NCBI GenBank assembly: GCA_933228675.1
Contig: OW121741.1
Span: 20,473,997-20,537,996, forward strand
DNA length: 64,000 bases
Source of the DNA: Stomorhina lunata
Lineage: Eukaryota; Arthropoda; Insecta; Diptera; Rhiniidae
Direction: 5' to 3'
Program-made: the position numbers and the translations under genes
Shown: positions 1 to 10,440 of the stretch, piece after piece
Layout: the number at the start of each line of letters is the position of its first letter
How positions within the stretch are numbered: the first letter of the stretch is position 1
Notes under the pieces: model-generated
What the model was told of the DNA's origin: nothing
Seen by the model: the letters and a program-made list of their open reading frames with translations, nothing else
Databases searched by the model: none

Positions 1-708
1 AATTTCTGGTATAAAGCTGGAGTTATAAACAAACCTGGCCAAAGGCTACTACAGCTAAGACAGTTAAAATCCACAATTTTGCCATTATTCAAATTTGGTT
101 GAGATGTTAAACGGTTTGATTGACTTTACCGACTACTGTTTACCGGCTTTTTCTCAGACTTTTATATACTCAATACCTACCTCTGTCTGTCTGTCTTTCT
201 CTTTCTCTAAGTCTAGCTTGAGACGTGAGTTGTTTGTCAAATTTAAATTCGCACAGAAAACACTCGATTTTATTGTATTTTCTTGCGGTTTCAGTTTTTA
301 ACTTCATTTTTGTTTTGATTTATTTTTAAACAGCGAAAATTTTATTTTTTTTTATAAAAATCCCCAAAATGTTTTTGTTTATTTTGTTATTAAGAAAAAA
401 AAAAGTGTGAATTATAGAGAACAAACATTTGATTTAAATAAGATTTTAGTTAAAATTTAAAACGATTTCTATCTAAATTACCAGGAAATTTCAAGATAAT
501 CGTTAATAGTATAATTAATAATTTCATTGACTCGTGTGTGCATCGAAGCAATTAAATATCTTGTCATTTATGAAAGGCCTAATAATTGAACTTAGTATAT
601 TCTAAAAGACTGGAATATTTCTAATTTGTATATTAAGTTGTTAATCAGAATCTAATAAATTTTAAACAGATTTTTTTTTCAAAACGTTTCAAAACATTTC
701 TTTTGAAA
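1..708. other. AT-rich sequence without a recognisable gene
   Basis: No convincing coding region. A short CTGT/CTTT-rich stretch at about 181-210 is a small microsatellite. The only open frames are short and have no recognisable protein character. Confidence 0.5.
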
Positions 709-775
709 ACAAGTAAGAAAGTACTCAAGTCGGTCAAGCCCGACTTAACGATATAATATACTACTGAGGTTTATA
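709..775 (+). repeat. Truncated head of a mini-me/DINE-1-like interspersed repeat
   Basis: Begins AACAAGTAAGAAAGTACTC and continues with GTCGGTCAAGCCCGAC, nearly the same as the head of the longer copy at 36331. Similarity fades after about 65 bp, so this is a fragment. Confidence 0.5.
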
Positions 776-829
776 AACAGGTTTTTGAAATGCATTTTCA
801 GATATTTGTTTATATTAAAGCCACCAGGA

Positions 830-1400
830 AAGAATCAGTATCAGTACTTGTATCAATATTAGTATAAGTATTAATGTTTATATGAAATTAGTAATAGCAT
901 CAATATTAGTATTCGTATCAGTATAAGTATTAGCATCAATATACATATCAGTATAAGTATCAATTTTAATATCAGTATTACGATAAGTATTGATATAAGT
1001 ATAAGTCTCAGTATTAGTATCAACATTAGTATAAGTATCAGTATGAGCATCAGTATTAGTATAAGTAACAGAATCAATATTAATATCTGTATTAGTATAA
1101 GTACTAGTATCAGTACAAGTATCAGTATAAATATTAGTACTAGTATCTGTATTGTTATATGTAAGGGTTTCAGTATTAGTATCAGCATAAGTATTTGTAT
1201 CAAATTAGTGTCAGTACAAGTATTAGTATTAGGTTCAGTATTGGTATTGAGGCCCTATGCTCCACTGGGAGTCAAGGATAACAGAAGAAGAAGTATTGGT
1301 ATAAATATAAGTATTACTATGAGTGCTAATATGAAATTAGTATCGGCATCAGTATTAGCATTGGTAATAGTATTAGTATATAAATTCGAAAAAATAACTT
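830..1400. repeat. Degenerate TATCAG/TATTAG/TATAAG hexamer array
   Basis: Nearly continuous variation on a 6-bp unit of the form AGTATN, with AGTATT, AGTATC and AGTATA interleaved. The hexamer keeps frames open on both strands and produces spurious Leu/Ile-rich and Ser/Ile-rich open frames. It is interrupted by a 46-bp insertion at 1248-1293. Confidence 0.85.
1248..1293 (+). mobile_element. 46-bp micro-insertion, likely non-LTR retrotransposon tail (copy 1)
   Basis: Core CCCTATGCTCCACTGGGAGT is followed by CAAGGATAACAG and an AAG-rich tail. The duplication TATTGGTAT flanks it at 1239-1247 and 1294-1302, although the surrounding hexamer array weakens that evidence. Three further copies of the core lie in the window. 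Assignment to the 3' end of a non-LTR element is inferred from the constant core, tail and duplication. Confidence 0.6.
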
Positions 1401-1677
1401 TTTTTTCCCTTAAAAGCGTGGGAGTCTTATGATGGTGTAGGGTATACATATGTAATTAAATATAATTGCATTCAATTCTTTATACAATTCTGTTTAAATT
1501 ATTAAATTTTTTAATAACTTGTTTGAAACTTTTTTTTGCTAATGTTAAAACAAAAAAAAAAGTTAAGCAATAAATTAAAAAATATTATTGTTTAAAACTA
1601 ATTAACACATAATTCTGGCGAAACACATCTGTTAGGAAATGACAGTGACTTATTAACAGTAAAAATCATTTATACTA
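1400..1677. other. AT-rich spacer, nothing recognised
   Basis: Low-complexity A/T stretches between the hexamer array and the mariner copy; no gene or repeat unit seen. Confidence 0.5.
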
Positions 1678-2965
1678 TCGGGTGGTTTAATTTCAAGGGC
1701 CGATGTTGATTTTGAATAAAAGACAAACTATTTAGGAAATTATTGTAATTTTATTATGATATATTGGTATTACTCAATTATGTATGGAACAAAATATCGG
1801 CCAAATGGGCGACGCGACCACGGCGGCACACCTCCATCCGAAGGTCCAAATTTTCGATGACCCTGAGGCATAATGGAGGTTCTATGCTGTTAATGTGCCA
1901 AATTATCTCATCCTTTAGCACTTGAATTGTTGCTGGCTTATCGACGTACACCTTTTCTTTCAAATAACCTCAAAGAAAAAAGTCCAACGCTGTCAAATCA
2001 CATGATCTTGGCGGTCAATTGACATCGCCATTACGTGAGATGGCACGGCCATTGAATTTGTTGCGCAAAAGAGCCATTGTTTCGTTAGCTGTGTGGCAAG
2101 TGGCACCGTCCTGCTGAAACCACATATCGTCCACATCCATATCTTCCAATTCGGGCCATAAACAGTTCGTTATCATCTCACGATAGCGAACACCATTCAC
2201 AGTAACTGCCTGACCGGCCTCACTTGGAAATATGATGATGCCGCCAGCCCATAAACTGCACCAAACAGTCACTCTTTGTGGGTGCATTGGTTTTTCGACA
2301 ATCACTCTTGGATTCTCATTCGCCCAAATGCGGCAATTCTGTTTATTGACGAATCCACTGAGGAGAAAATGTGCCTCATCACTGAAGATGATTTTCTTCG
2401 AAAATTGATCATCCACTGTTGCCATTTCTTGCCACCATTCTGCCCATTCACGACGTTTGGAATGGTCAAGAGGCTTTAGTTCTTGAGCCAATTGCACCTT
2501 GTAAGCGTGTAAATGCAAGTCTTTATGCATAATGTTCATCAACGACGAGCGTGAGAGGTGCAATTGTTGGGAACGACGACGAGTTGAGGTAGACGGCTCT
2601 TCAGCCACACTATCGCGAACAGCAGCAATATTTTCTGCAGTACGAACTGTACGAGCATGCACTAGTGTTCTCACATCTTCTACAGACCCGGTTTGCTCGA
2701 ATTTTTCCACGATTTTTGCGCTTGTACACATTTGGACGATCAAATTGACCAAAAAAATCACCAAATGCACGATATGCCTTTTGATTTGAACGTCCATTTT
2801 CATAATAAGTCTGGATAACTTTAACACGTTGTTGGATTGTGTATCTCTCCATGGTTCAAATTGAGTAAGTCTGAAATAGAGAAATGTCAAATAAAATTCG
2901 GAAAAAAACTTGGCGTTTAGGTGTGGTTCACATTCAACATCGGTCCTTACAATTTAACCACCCTT
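1678..2965 (-). mobile_element. Mariner-type element, dead copy, DD41D (rosa-like)
   Basis: A 1288-bp element flanked by TA on both sides (1676-1677 and 2966-2967). Its ends match those of the intact copy at 33965: GGGTGGTTTAATTTCAAGGG at the left and its near inverse at the right. The central transposase region is recognisable but disrupted. The two copies are close enough to be the same family. Confidence 0.9.
1778..2852 (-). pseudogene. Disrupted mariner-type transposase
   Basis: Read on the minus strand from the ATG at 2852, this matches the 361-residue transposase at 34070-35155. Visible lesions: a 2-bp deletion near 2725 shifts the frame early in the N-terminal DNA-binding part; TGG to TGA changes stop the frame at the Trp of the N-W-P-P motif (near 2014) and again at the Trp of F-F-L-W-G (near 1968). 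A further in-frame difference lies near 2230-2245. The first two catalytic-region motifs, IIFSDEAHF and WFQQDG, are still readable. The frame cannot make a full transposase, so this is a fossil copy. Confidence 0.9.
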
Positions 2966-2967
2966 TA

Positions 2968-4470
2968 TAAATTAAGTGCAAAAAGCGTTAACAAATTTTT
3001 GTCGGTTGTAAATAACAATTTTTAAAATCTAACGAATAATGGATTTTTGGAAAATAAGTAAAATTTGTAAATAAACAAACAAGAAAGTATGGTCGGTCTA
3101 TACCTATTATATATGATCATATACGATTGGCTTATAAATAAACTAGAGGTTAAGACCCGGAGTTGTCCGCCGAGTGTAAGTCTTCCCTGCTCCTATACTT
3201 TTGAACTTTGTCTCTTGCACACTCTTACGATTATAGCCAATTTCTTTCTTCTCTGCTGAATACATGATAAGTATTTTACAAATGTTAATACAAGATGAAC
3301 GTTATCAATTGCCAAAATTCGAAAATCCCTTTTGGGAGACCTTTTTATATAAATTTATACTTCTATTTGATCATAAAAGTAAAACTGTCCTTCTGAGGTG
3401 CCAGTTTTCTTACTAAGCCTTTTCATATATCATCCATTTTTTAAGGTATAATAACAAGATTCACTAAAAAGCAAAAAATATGCATCTTTTGACAATTTTT
3501 TTTAACCAGAAGAACAGGCAACAAACAGAAAAAATCTTTCCATTAAAAGTTGAAGCCTGACGAAGATTATGTCAACTCAAATAACGTCAATCTAGTTTAA
3601 ATGAACGATTTTGACGTCTGTATAAGTCTCGGCTGTTACGTGAGGGTGTCAAGATGACAAGCACAAAACGGGGGACAGGCAGACAAATTAGCATAAACCA
3701 GTTAATGATGATGATGAGTAGCGAGAGAGAGTGAATCGAGTGAGTGACGTGTTCAGATCACTTTGAGTTGCTAATTTGCGATCATTAAGTCAAAAGAGTG
3801 TGCCGTTAATTTTTAATAACAAAAACTGAGATTTCTTGAAAATATGAAAATATCATTAAAAACGAAGTAAATAAAACTTAACATATTTTGTTTTTGGCTT
3901 AAAGGTTTCCCCGAAATTTTTTATTTATTTAGATTTTTTTGTTGGCAAAATTTTTTTTTATATTTTTGTTATAAATATGAATATGTTAATAAATTATGCA
4001 AATTTCTAGTTTTTATTTAATTTCTACTTGAGATTACTTCTGTTTTTATTTTAGAAAATTTTTTTTTGGAAACTGAAATTAAATCATTTGAATACACGGG
4101 TTTTGAATTGATTTTTATTCAAAATTTTGAATTATTCAATATAAGATAAACTGGGTTATGGTTTAAGGAAACTTTTGTTTAAAATAAACTCTCTATTTAA
4201 AAATCTTTTTTCTACCATAATTTTAAAATTTTGTTTAAAAATTGCTTTTTCGTTTTTGTTTGTTTATATCTCAGAAATTTATAAACCGATTTTAATAAAA
4301 TCGTCATAAACCGGTTTTAATAAAATCTGCGTCGAAAATAATCTAGAGATTTAAAGTTTCTGTGTTTCTTTTTGATTGAAAGGTCTCAAAAGACCTTTAA
4401 AGTTTTTTGTAATAAAATCAGTTTCTAGATCAAAATTAGGGGTTATTAAAAATTTCTTTTAAAAGGGCTT
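2968..4470. other. Gene-free stretch with a possible promoter-like segment
   Basis: No coding region found. A degenerate head of the mini-me-like repeat may start near 3078 (ACAAGAAAGTATGGTCGGTC). The stretch 3640-3860 is less AT-biased, with GATGATGATGAG, GAGAGAGAG and a TTCAGATCAC Initiator-like motif, and could be regulatory DNA or a 5' leader. This is weak. Confidence 0.3.
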
Positions 4471-5120
4471 CTGATAGATGACTCAGCAGTTCGTGATGTC
4501 TCAGCAGTTTGAGATAACTTAGCGGTTTAAGATGACTCAGAAGTTCCAGATGACATAACAGTTCAAACTTATCAAGTTTGCGATATTTCACATGTTTAAG
4601 ATGACTCTACAGTTCAAGATGACTCATTGCTACAAATTCCTCAGAGAGATGACACGTTTTGGTTTGAGATGACTCAGAAGTTCGATATAACTTACCAGTT
4701 TGAGATAAATAAGCAGTTTAGAATGACTTAGAAGTTCAAGAAGACTTAGCAACTTGATATGACTTATCAGTTCGCGGTATTCCACATGGTTAAGATGACT
4801 CTGCAGTTTGGAATAACTTAGCAATTTGTTAAATATGACTTATAAATTTGCGATATTTCACATGTTCAAGATGACTCATTGCTGCAGATTCCTCAGAGAG
4901 ATGATGCGTTTTGGTTTGAGATGACTCAGCAGTTCAAGATGACTCACACGTTTGATATAAATTAGAAATTTAGGATGACTTAAAAGTTCAAGATGACTTA
5001 GCAGTTAGATATGACTTATGAATACACGATCTTTCACATGTTTAAGATGAATCTGCAGTTCGGGATGACTCATTAGTTCGGGATGACTCATTAGTTTGGA
5101 ATGACTCATGGATTTTGTCT
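4470..5120. repeat. Tandem array of GATGACTCAGCAGTT-type units
   Basis: An 18-24 bp unit of the form AAGATGACTCAGCAGTTC recurs with variation (ACTCAG, ACTTAG, ACTCAT). Higher-order duplication is visible: GCGATATTTCACATGTT occurs at about 4581 and 4849, and both are followed by similar 200-bp blocks containing CCTCAGAGAGATGA. The repeated TGACTCAGC core resembles Maf/AP-1-type binding sites (see findings). Confidence 0.75.
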
Positions 5121-5640
5121 TTCTGAATTCAATTTAGACCTAAATTCCAGCTGATCTCTTAACGAGAAGGTTCAGTATCCACTTAATGTGATTGTCGGGC
5201 TACAGAGATATTCCAGGGAATAGTAAAGTAAATGACTTAGCAAGACTTGGGATTACCTTACAAATACCAGGCACTTGCCAGGTCCTTCTCTGTGTTAATT
5301 TTTAACTCCTATCTATAATTTTGGAAGCTCCGGTTCTTCCCCTTATAACTATAGGTTACAATAAGTATTATTAAAATTTCATTTAAAATGTGATTGTGCT
5401 TTTTAGTTTATATCTCGTAAACTATCTTAATAATTACTTCAGACGAAATAATGAGAATAAGTTTATTTCTTTAAAAAAGTAGTTCGGACATTTCGTTTGG
5501 AATTAGTTTTGGGTAATATGATTCTACCGATTCGGTTTCAGATCAAGTTTCTATATCAAGATATATTTTAATAAGACTTGCTTAGATATCAAATCCGCAG
5601 ATAAGTTGTATATATTATATCAAACAACATCCAAATAACG
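5120..5640. other. Unassigned AT-rich stretch
   Basis: No coding potential or clear repeat unit was seen here; it grades into the 125-bp repeats that follow. Confidence 0.4.
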
Positions 5641-6440
5641 AGTAACAAATCGTGTATATCTCGTTAACTATAAAACCGAGAGACATAATTTCTTTAGCAT
5701 TTAAATAATCTAAAGAAGTTGTTCAATAGATTGGCTTAGTCATTAGGTTAGTAAATTTTCTATGGACTTATTTTAATTGTGTATATCTCTTAAACTAATA
5801 AACCGAGAATAACAATTTCTCCAGTGAAAATAATCTGAAGAAGTTGTTACATGGATCGACTTAGGCGTTAGATTAGTAAATTTTCTATAGACTTATGTTT
5901 AATTGTGTATATCTCGTAAACTATAAAACCGAGAGTAATCATATGTTCAGTGAAAATAATCTGAAGAAGTTGTTCAATAGATTGACTTAAGCATTGAATT
6001 TGTAAATTTTCTATGGACTTGTGTTTAATTGTATATATCTTGTTAACTATAAAACCGAGAGTAATTATTTCTTAACTGAATATAAGAATAATTATTTCGA
6101 AAGTGAAAATAATCTGAAGAAGTTGTTTAATATATTGGCTTAGTCATTAGATTAGTTTTAGTTTTAGTATTTAGTTTTTCTATCGACTTATATTTAATTG
6201 TGTATATCTCGCAAACTATAAAACCGAGAGACATCATTTCTTTATCGAAAATGATTTGAAGATGTTGTTCACTAGATAGGCTTAGGCATTAGATTAGTAA
6301 ATTTGCTATGGACATATGTTTAATTGTTTATATCTCGTTAACTGTAAAACCGAGAGTAATCATTTCTTTAGCGAAAATAATCTGAAGAAGTTGTTTTATA
6401 GATCGGCTTAGGTATTGGATTTTTGAATTTTCTATGAACT
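5640..6440. repeat. About six degenerate 125-bp tandem repeats
   Basis: The landmark TGTATATCTCGTAAACTA recurs at about 5653, 5781, 5907, 6031, 6202 and 6326 (spacings 128, 126, 124, 171, 124). Each is followed by AAAACCGAGAG, a GAAAATAATCTGAAGAAGTT segment and a TAGATTAGTAAATTTTCTAT segment. The long fourth spacing comes from an extra 45-bp partial duplication. Confidence 0.85.
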
Positions 6441-6630
6441 TCAAGTTTTCTCTAGAAATTTAAGTTTTCTTTAAAATGTATTAAAGCAATTTATTTGGAT
6501 TAGTTTTTACTAAGAGGCTATAAAACTTTAAACATAAAATTTTGGTTCCCGATTTTTCCACACACATTTTTTTATTTATTTTAAATAATTTTAAATAATT
6601 CTTAACATTTCATTAAAAGACATTTTTAAT

Positions 6631-7491
6631 CTATTCTTTATAATACTTAAATTTATATTCCTCCAATTTCATTTTTAAAAATCTGCCAAACTTATTTGAG
6701 GTATCATCAAAAATAGCCAAAACTTTTAATTTAAATTTTGTCTCCGAATGATCCTCGGCAAATTCTAGAAGCTGTAACAAATTATGAAACTCCTTAGCAA
6801 AATCTCCCCATTCGCTTTCCGGAATCGAGTGAACAAATTCGGCCAAAAACTTTAAGTGAGCCTTGAGTACAATCATATGCGTGGGTTTACGATCCAAAAT
6901 AAATTTCAATTCTGGCGCCAAACCATCAGTTATATTCCTATACATTTCCATTTTTTCGGGTAAGCCCTCCTCGTACAGGGCTTCTCTTAGTTTCAGATCC
7001 AAATTGTAGATCTCATTAACCAAACCCTTGGTATGCAAATCATAAGTCATATGACCCAGATAAGCCAGATCTAGGCGAATTATTTGATTCAAATACTGCA
7101 AGTCCAATTCATCCATTAGAAAGTCCCCGAAGTAGGGAGGTATTAAGATGGGAAAGTGTTTTAGGAAATTTTCCTTTTCCTTAAGGGTATGATTTTCTAA
7201 GGCCATTTTAAAGGTGGCCGCCAATAAGTCTAGCTCATTTTGAAATCTGGGCTCTATATAATCCAAGTCTCGCTGCTTGATTTCCTGTATCAAATGCAAA
7301 CGTTTGATATACAATTTCAAACGAGTATCAGCCAAGTCTTCCAGTTCCTGAAGACTTACGGGCTCCTGGCCTGAGATCTGTTGGGAAGAATTTTTCAGAA
7401 GATAATAAGTGAATTTTTTTTCAATATTATTTACCATTTTCAAGCAGCTGCTCATTATTAGGATATTTAGTATAAAAATTTTGAAATACAT
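6631..7491 (-). CDS. Family A secreted helical protein (A1)
   Basis: Function not recognised. Predicted two-exon gene: exon 1 7491-7435 (19 codons, MYFKIFILNILIMSSCLKM, a hydrophobic signal peptide), intron 7434-7378 (57 bp, GTAAAT to CCCAACAG), exon 2 7377-6631; 267 residues spliced. The frame also stays open through the intron, so an unspliced reading gives 286 residues. The intron is preferred because both paralogues at 12386 and 15329 have the same 19-codon exon and phase-0 junction. The mature chain is Leu/Lys/Glu-rich, predicted helical and Cys-free, with two N-glycosylation sequons (NHT, NIT). Shared family motifs are RLKLYIKRLHLI near the N terminus, VLKAHLKFL, and C-terminal SNKFGRFLKMKLEEYK. 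An AATAAA lies about 55 bp past the stop. Confidence 0.8.
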   Translation of the reverse strand: MYFKIFILNILIMSSCLKMVNNIEKKFTYYLLKNSSQQISGQEPVSLQELEDLADTRLKLYIKRLHLIQEIKQRDLDYIEPRFQNELDLLAATFKMALENHTLKEKENFLKHFPILIPPYFGDFLMDELDLQYLNQIIRLDLAYLGHMTYDLHTKGLVNEIYNLDLKLREALYEEGLPEKMEMYRNITDGLAPELKFILDRKPTHMIVLKAHLKFLAEFVHSIPESEWGDFAKEFHNLLQLLEFAEDHSETKFKLKVLAIFDDTSNKFGRFLKMKLEEYKFKYYKE

Positions 7492-7537
7492 TTTTAAAAG
7501 TTTTTAAAAATTTTGTTTCGAAAAATTGTTGTTAACG

Positions 7538-7569
7538 AATGATGGGTCAAATATTATCTAAAATTTATT
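7538..7569 (-). promoter_or_regulatory. Putative core promoter of A1
   Basis: On the minus strand, a TATA-like AATAAATTT (7569-7561) precedes TTTGACCCATCATT, in which CATCATT is at 7544-7538. The paralogue at 15329 has the matching arrangement (TATAAATA, then CTGACACATCATT). Conservation between paralogues is the main support. Confidence 0.45.
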
Positions 7570-7706
7570 TTTGGTAAATAACTTTATTAAAAATAACCAA
7601 ATGAATAAGTTATTAGTCTAACCATTAAGGTAATTAAATAGTAGTTTAATATTACGGGTATTCGCTAAATCTAGGTATCTCGTAAATTATTTTACCGACT
7701 CTAAAG

Positions 7707-8166
7707 GTGGGCTTGAGATGGGTTTTGATGGGTTTTATATGTAAAAACATATTCTCTGCTCTAGCCGTATCTTATCGTAGGACATATTGAACTAACTTTG
7801 ACCTCTCAATTCCTTGGGGACTTAGAAAGTTTGGCATCCCTAGATACTGGTCGACTAAGAGCTTTTAAAAGCGATCCGAATGGTTTAAATGAAAGCTAGG
7901 AAAGGATTTTTGGTTGCTTGCAAAGTAATATAATAGATCTCATAGCCTAAGTGAGACTGAGTATTAGACTACCACAACAATCTTACCTCTATAACTTTAT
8001 CAAGTCAATAAATCTAGAACGGAAATAAATTGGATTTCACAGTCAAAACCAACAAACAAACCAACACTTATTATTGAGAGGTCAAAGTTAGTTCCCTATG
8101 TCCTACGATAAGATACGGCTAGAGCAGAGAATATGTTTTTACATATAAAACCCATCTCAAGCCCAC
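7707..8166. mobile_element. Foldback element with ~100-bp inverted arms
   Basis: Left arm 7707-7810 and right arm 8073-8166 are near-perfect inverse copies. The outer end is GTGGGCTTGAGATGGG and the inner end is ACCTCTCAAT. The left arm has an extra duplication of about 11 bp (GGGTTTTGATG) and there is a short mismatch beside GTTAGTT. The spacer is about 262 bp with no open frame. I see no clear target-site duplication, so the superfamily is undecided. Confidence 0.8.
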
Positions 8167-8820
8167 TAATCCTTACCCTAGTTTTTGTAAAAATCACTTA
8201 TCGCAACCTTAAGCTAAACAACAACAACGTGCGGCACAAATGTCCGAAACAAATACAATCTTGAACTGACTCCCGTCCTTTAATTTTCACCCGAAGTAGG
8301 CTCTTGACTCAGATTTTAGTTCGTCTGGAATCTGTATGGTCGTCTCAAGCATTGTTTACTCGTATGTTTCTGTGGCCCGGCACCCACAAAAGATGGCTAT
8401 CGAACTTGTTAAGCCAACTCGTTGAGGGCTTATATTAAATTAAGAAAGACATAATCCAGAGACTTAATGTCAGCTTGATTAACTCATTTCGAGTACATTT
8501 TATCAAAGAAAAAATCTTTAAAGGTTATGTATGGGCCAGGGCTTCAAAGTTTATTTTGGAGCTTCTCGACCTCGTATAGGAGAGGGCGAAAGTGCTCCTA
8601 ATAAAAAATATAAGCATATAAGCCAATTTAATGTAGTCACCAAGAGGTTTGTGATGATAGTGATTCTGTATGGCCCTAAAACCAGCCAAGCTTTTATCAA
8701 ACATTGCCTTTGCCGAATCCTCGAAATTTTCTTTCTTACTAACATCAGAAAAGACAATCAAAACCGAAATGCCAATAAATTTTTTAAGGGTACCCAGCAT
8801 ATATTGTCGAACTCTCAAAG
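8167..8820. other. Unassigned stretch
   Basis: Short overlapping open frames on both strands near 8525-8880 have no family resemblance. No repeat unit was identified. Confidence 0.4.
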
Positions 8821-10440
8821 TTTTCTATATAATTACATCAGAGATGCCAATCAAAACTCAAATCCAAACACTAACTGACTTAAGCCGAAACGCTATGGAA
8901 AGGAATCCCCAATTTATCAACCGCTGAGGTCTTATGCTCCACTGGGAGTCAAGAATAAAAGAATATATCAACCGCTGCCTTAGCCGAATCCTCAAAATGT
9001 TCTTTCCTCATAACATGTTTTGCTAAGATCTCGGGCTTTGCCGAATCCTTTACATTTTCTTAATAATCAGAGACGAAAATCAAAACCAAAATCCAAACAT
9101 AGACTGACATAACCTGACACGTTATGGATAGGAATCCCTTAGAAATCAACCGCTTCCTTCGCCGAATCTTAAAAATGTTCTTTCCTCATATCATGAAAAA
9201 AAAACTGGTAAGTCTCCAAACGAAAGCGAAATACGAAGGCGAAAGTGAATACAGAATTCCACAATGTATCAACCGCTGGCCTTGCCGAATTCTTAACATT
9301 TTCTTACTAAGCAGAGACGAAAATCAAAACAGTATTCCAAAAACGGACTGCCATGACCCGAAACACTATTGATTAGGATCAACCGGGCATCAGCCGCTTC
9401 TTTCGCCGAATCTTAAAAATGTTATTTCCTTATACGATGACAACAAACTGGTCAGTCGCCAAACGAAAGCGAAATACGAAGTTGAAAGTGAAGAGGGCTT
9501 AGTCATGCTTTGCTAAGATCTCAATCTCTGTTAACTCAAAATGTCGATGTACCAACAGCTGGCTTTGCCGAATCCTTAACATTTTCTTGATAATCAGAGA
9601 CGCAAATCAAAACTGAAATTCCATCACGGACTGAGGTAACCCGTTACGCTATTGATTAGGATCCTCTAGGTATCATCCGCTGCCTTCTCCGAATCTTAAA
9701 AATGTTCTTTTCTCATACCATGAGAACAAATTGATCAGTCTCCTATCGAAAGCAAAAGACGAAGGCGAAATAAAAGATGGATTAGTCATACTTTGCTAAG
9801 ATCTCAGTCGCACGAAACGATTTATCAACCGAAATCCCAACATGGACTGACATAACTTGACATGCTATGGATTGGAATCTCTTAGAAATCAACCGAATCT
9901 TAAAAATGTTCTTTTCTCATGCTATGGGAAAAAACTGGTAAGTTTCCAAACGAAATCGAAGTACGAAGGCGAAAGTGAAGATGGATTAGTCTCGCATTGC
10001 AAAGATCCCAGTCGCTTTTAACTTGAAAAGTTACAAATAAGAGTCCCTTAGGTATCAACCGCTGGCTTTACCGAATTCTTAACATTTTCTTAATATTCAG
10101 AGATGAAAATCAAAAACAAAATCTCAATACGGACAGCCATGACCCGAAATACTATTGATTAGTCATGCTTTGCTAAGATCTCAGTCTCTCTTAACTCAAA
10201 ACGTCATTGATTGTACCGCTGGCTTTACCGAATCCTTAACATGCCATATCCCGAAACGTTATTGATTGGGATCCACCAGGTATCAACCGCTGTCTTCGCT
10301 GAATCCTCAAAATACGAAGGCGATATTCCTAAAAGTTACTGATTGGAGTCGGTTAGGTATCAACCGTTGGCTTTGATGAATTCTCAAAATTTAGTGTTCA
10401 CATAAATTGGTCAGATTCGAATCGGAACCGTTATACGAAC
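8820..10440. repeat. Degenerate long-period tandem repeat (ATCAACCGCTG family)
   Basis: Units start with ATCAACCGCTGGCTTTGCCG or ATCAACCGCTGCCTTCGCCG. They continue with either a CTTAACATTTTCTTAATA type or a CTTAAAAATGTTCTTTCCTC type body, and include CGAAAGCGAAATACGAAGGC and TTTGCTAAGATCTCAGTC. The two body types alternate, giving a higher-order repeat of several hundred bp. Each unit ends near a CGAAACGCTATGGATTAGGA-like segment. No protein signal. Confidence 0.8.
8927..8965 (+). mobile_element. 39-bp micro-insertion, likely non-LTR tail (copy 2)
   Basis: Contains CTTATGCTCCACTGGGAGTC and then AAGAATAAAAGAATA. It is flanked by an exact 12-bp duplication TATCAACCGCTG at 8915-8926 and 8966-8977. 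The duplicated segment is the start of the local tandem-repeat unit, interrupted by this insertion, so it reads as a genuine insertion. Confidence 0.75.

Noticed and set aside
871..1432. Leu/Ile-rich (-) and Ser/Ile-rich (+) open frames
   Set aside because: Produced by the hexamer array; composition is purely that of the repeat.
2276..2789. Plus-strand frames over the mariner copies (also 34577-35121)
   Set aside because: Antisense shadows of the transposase.
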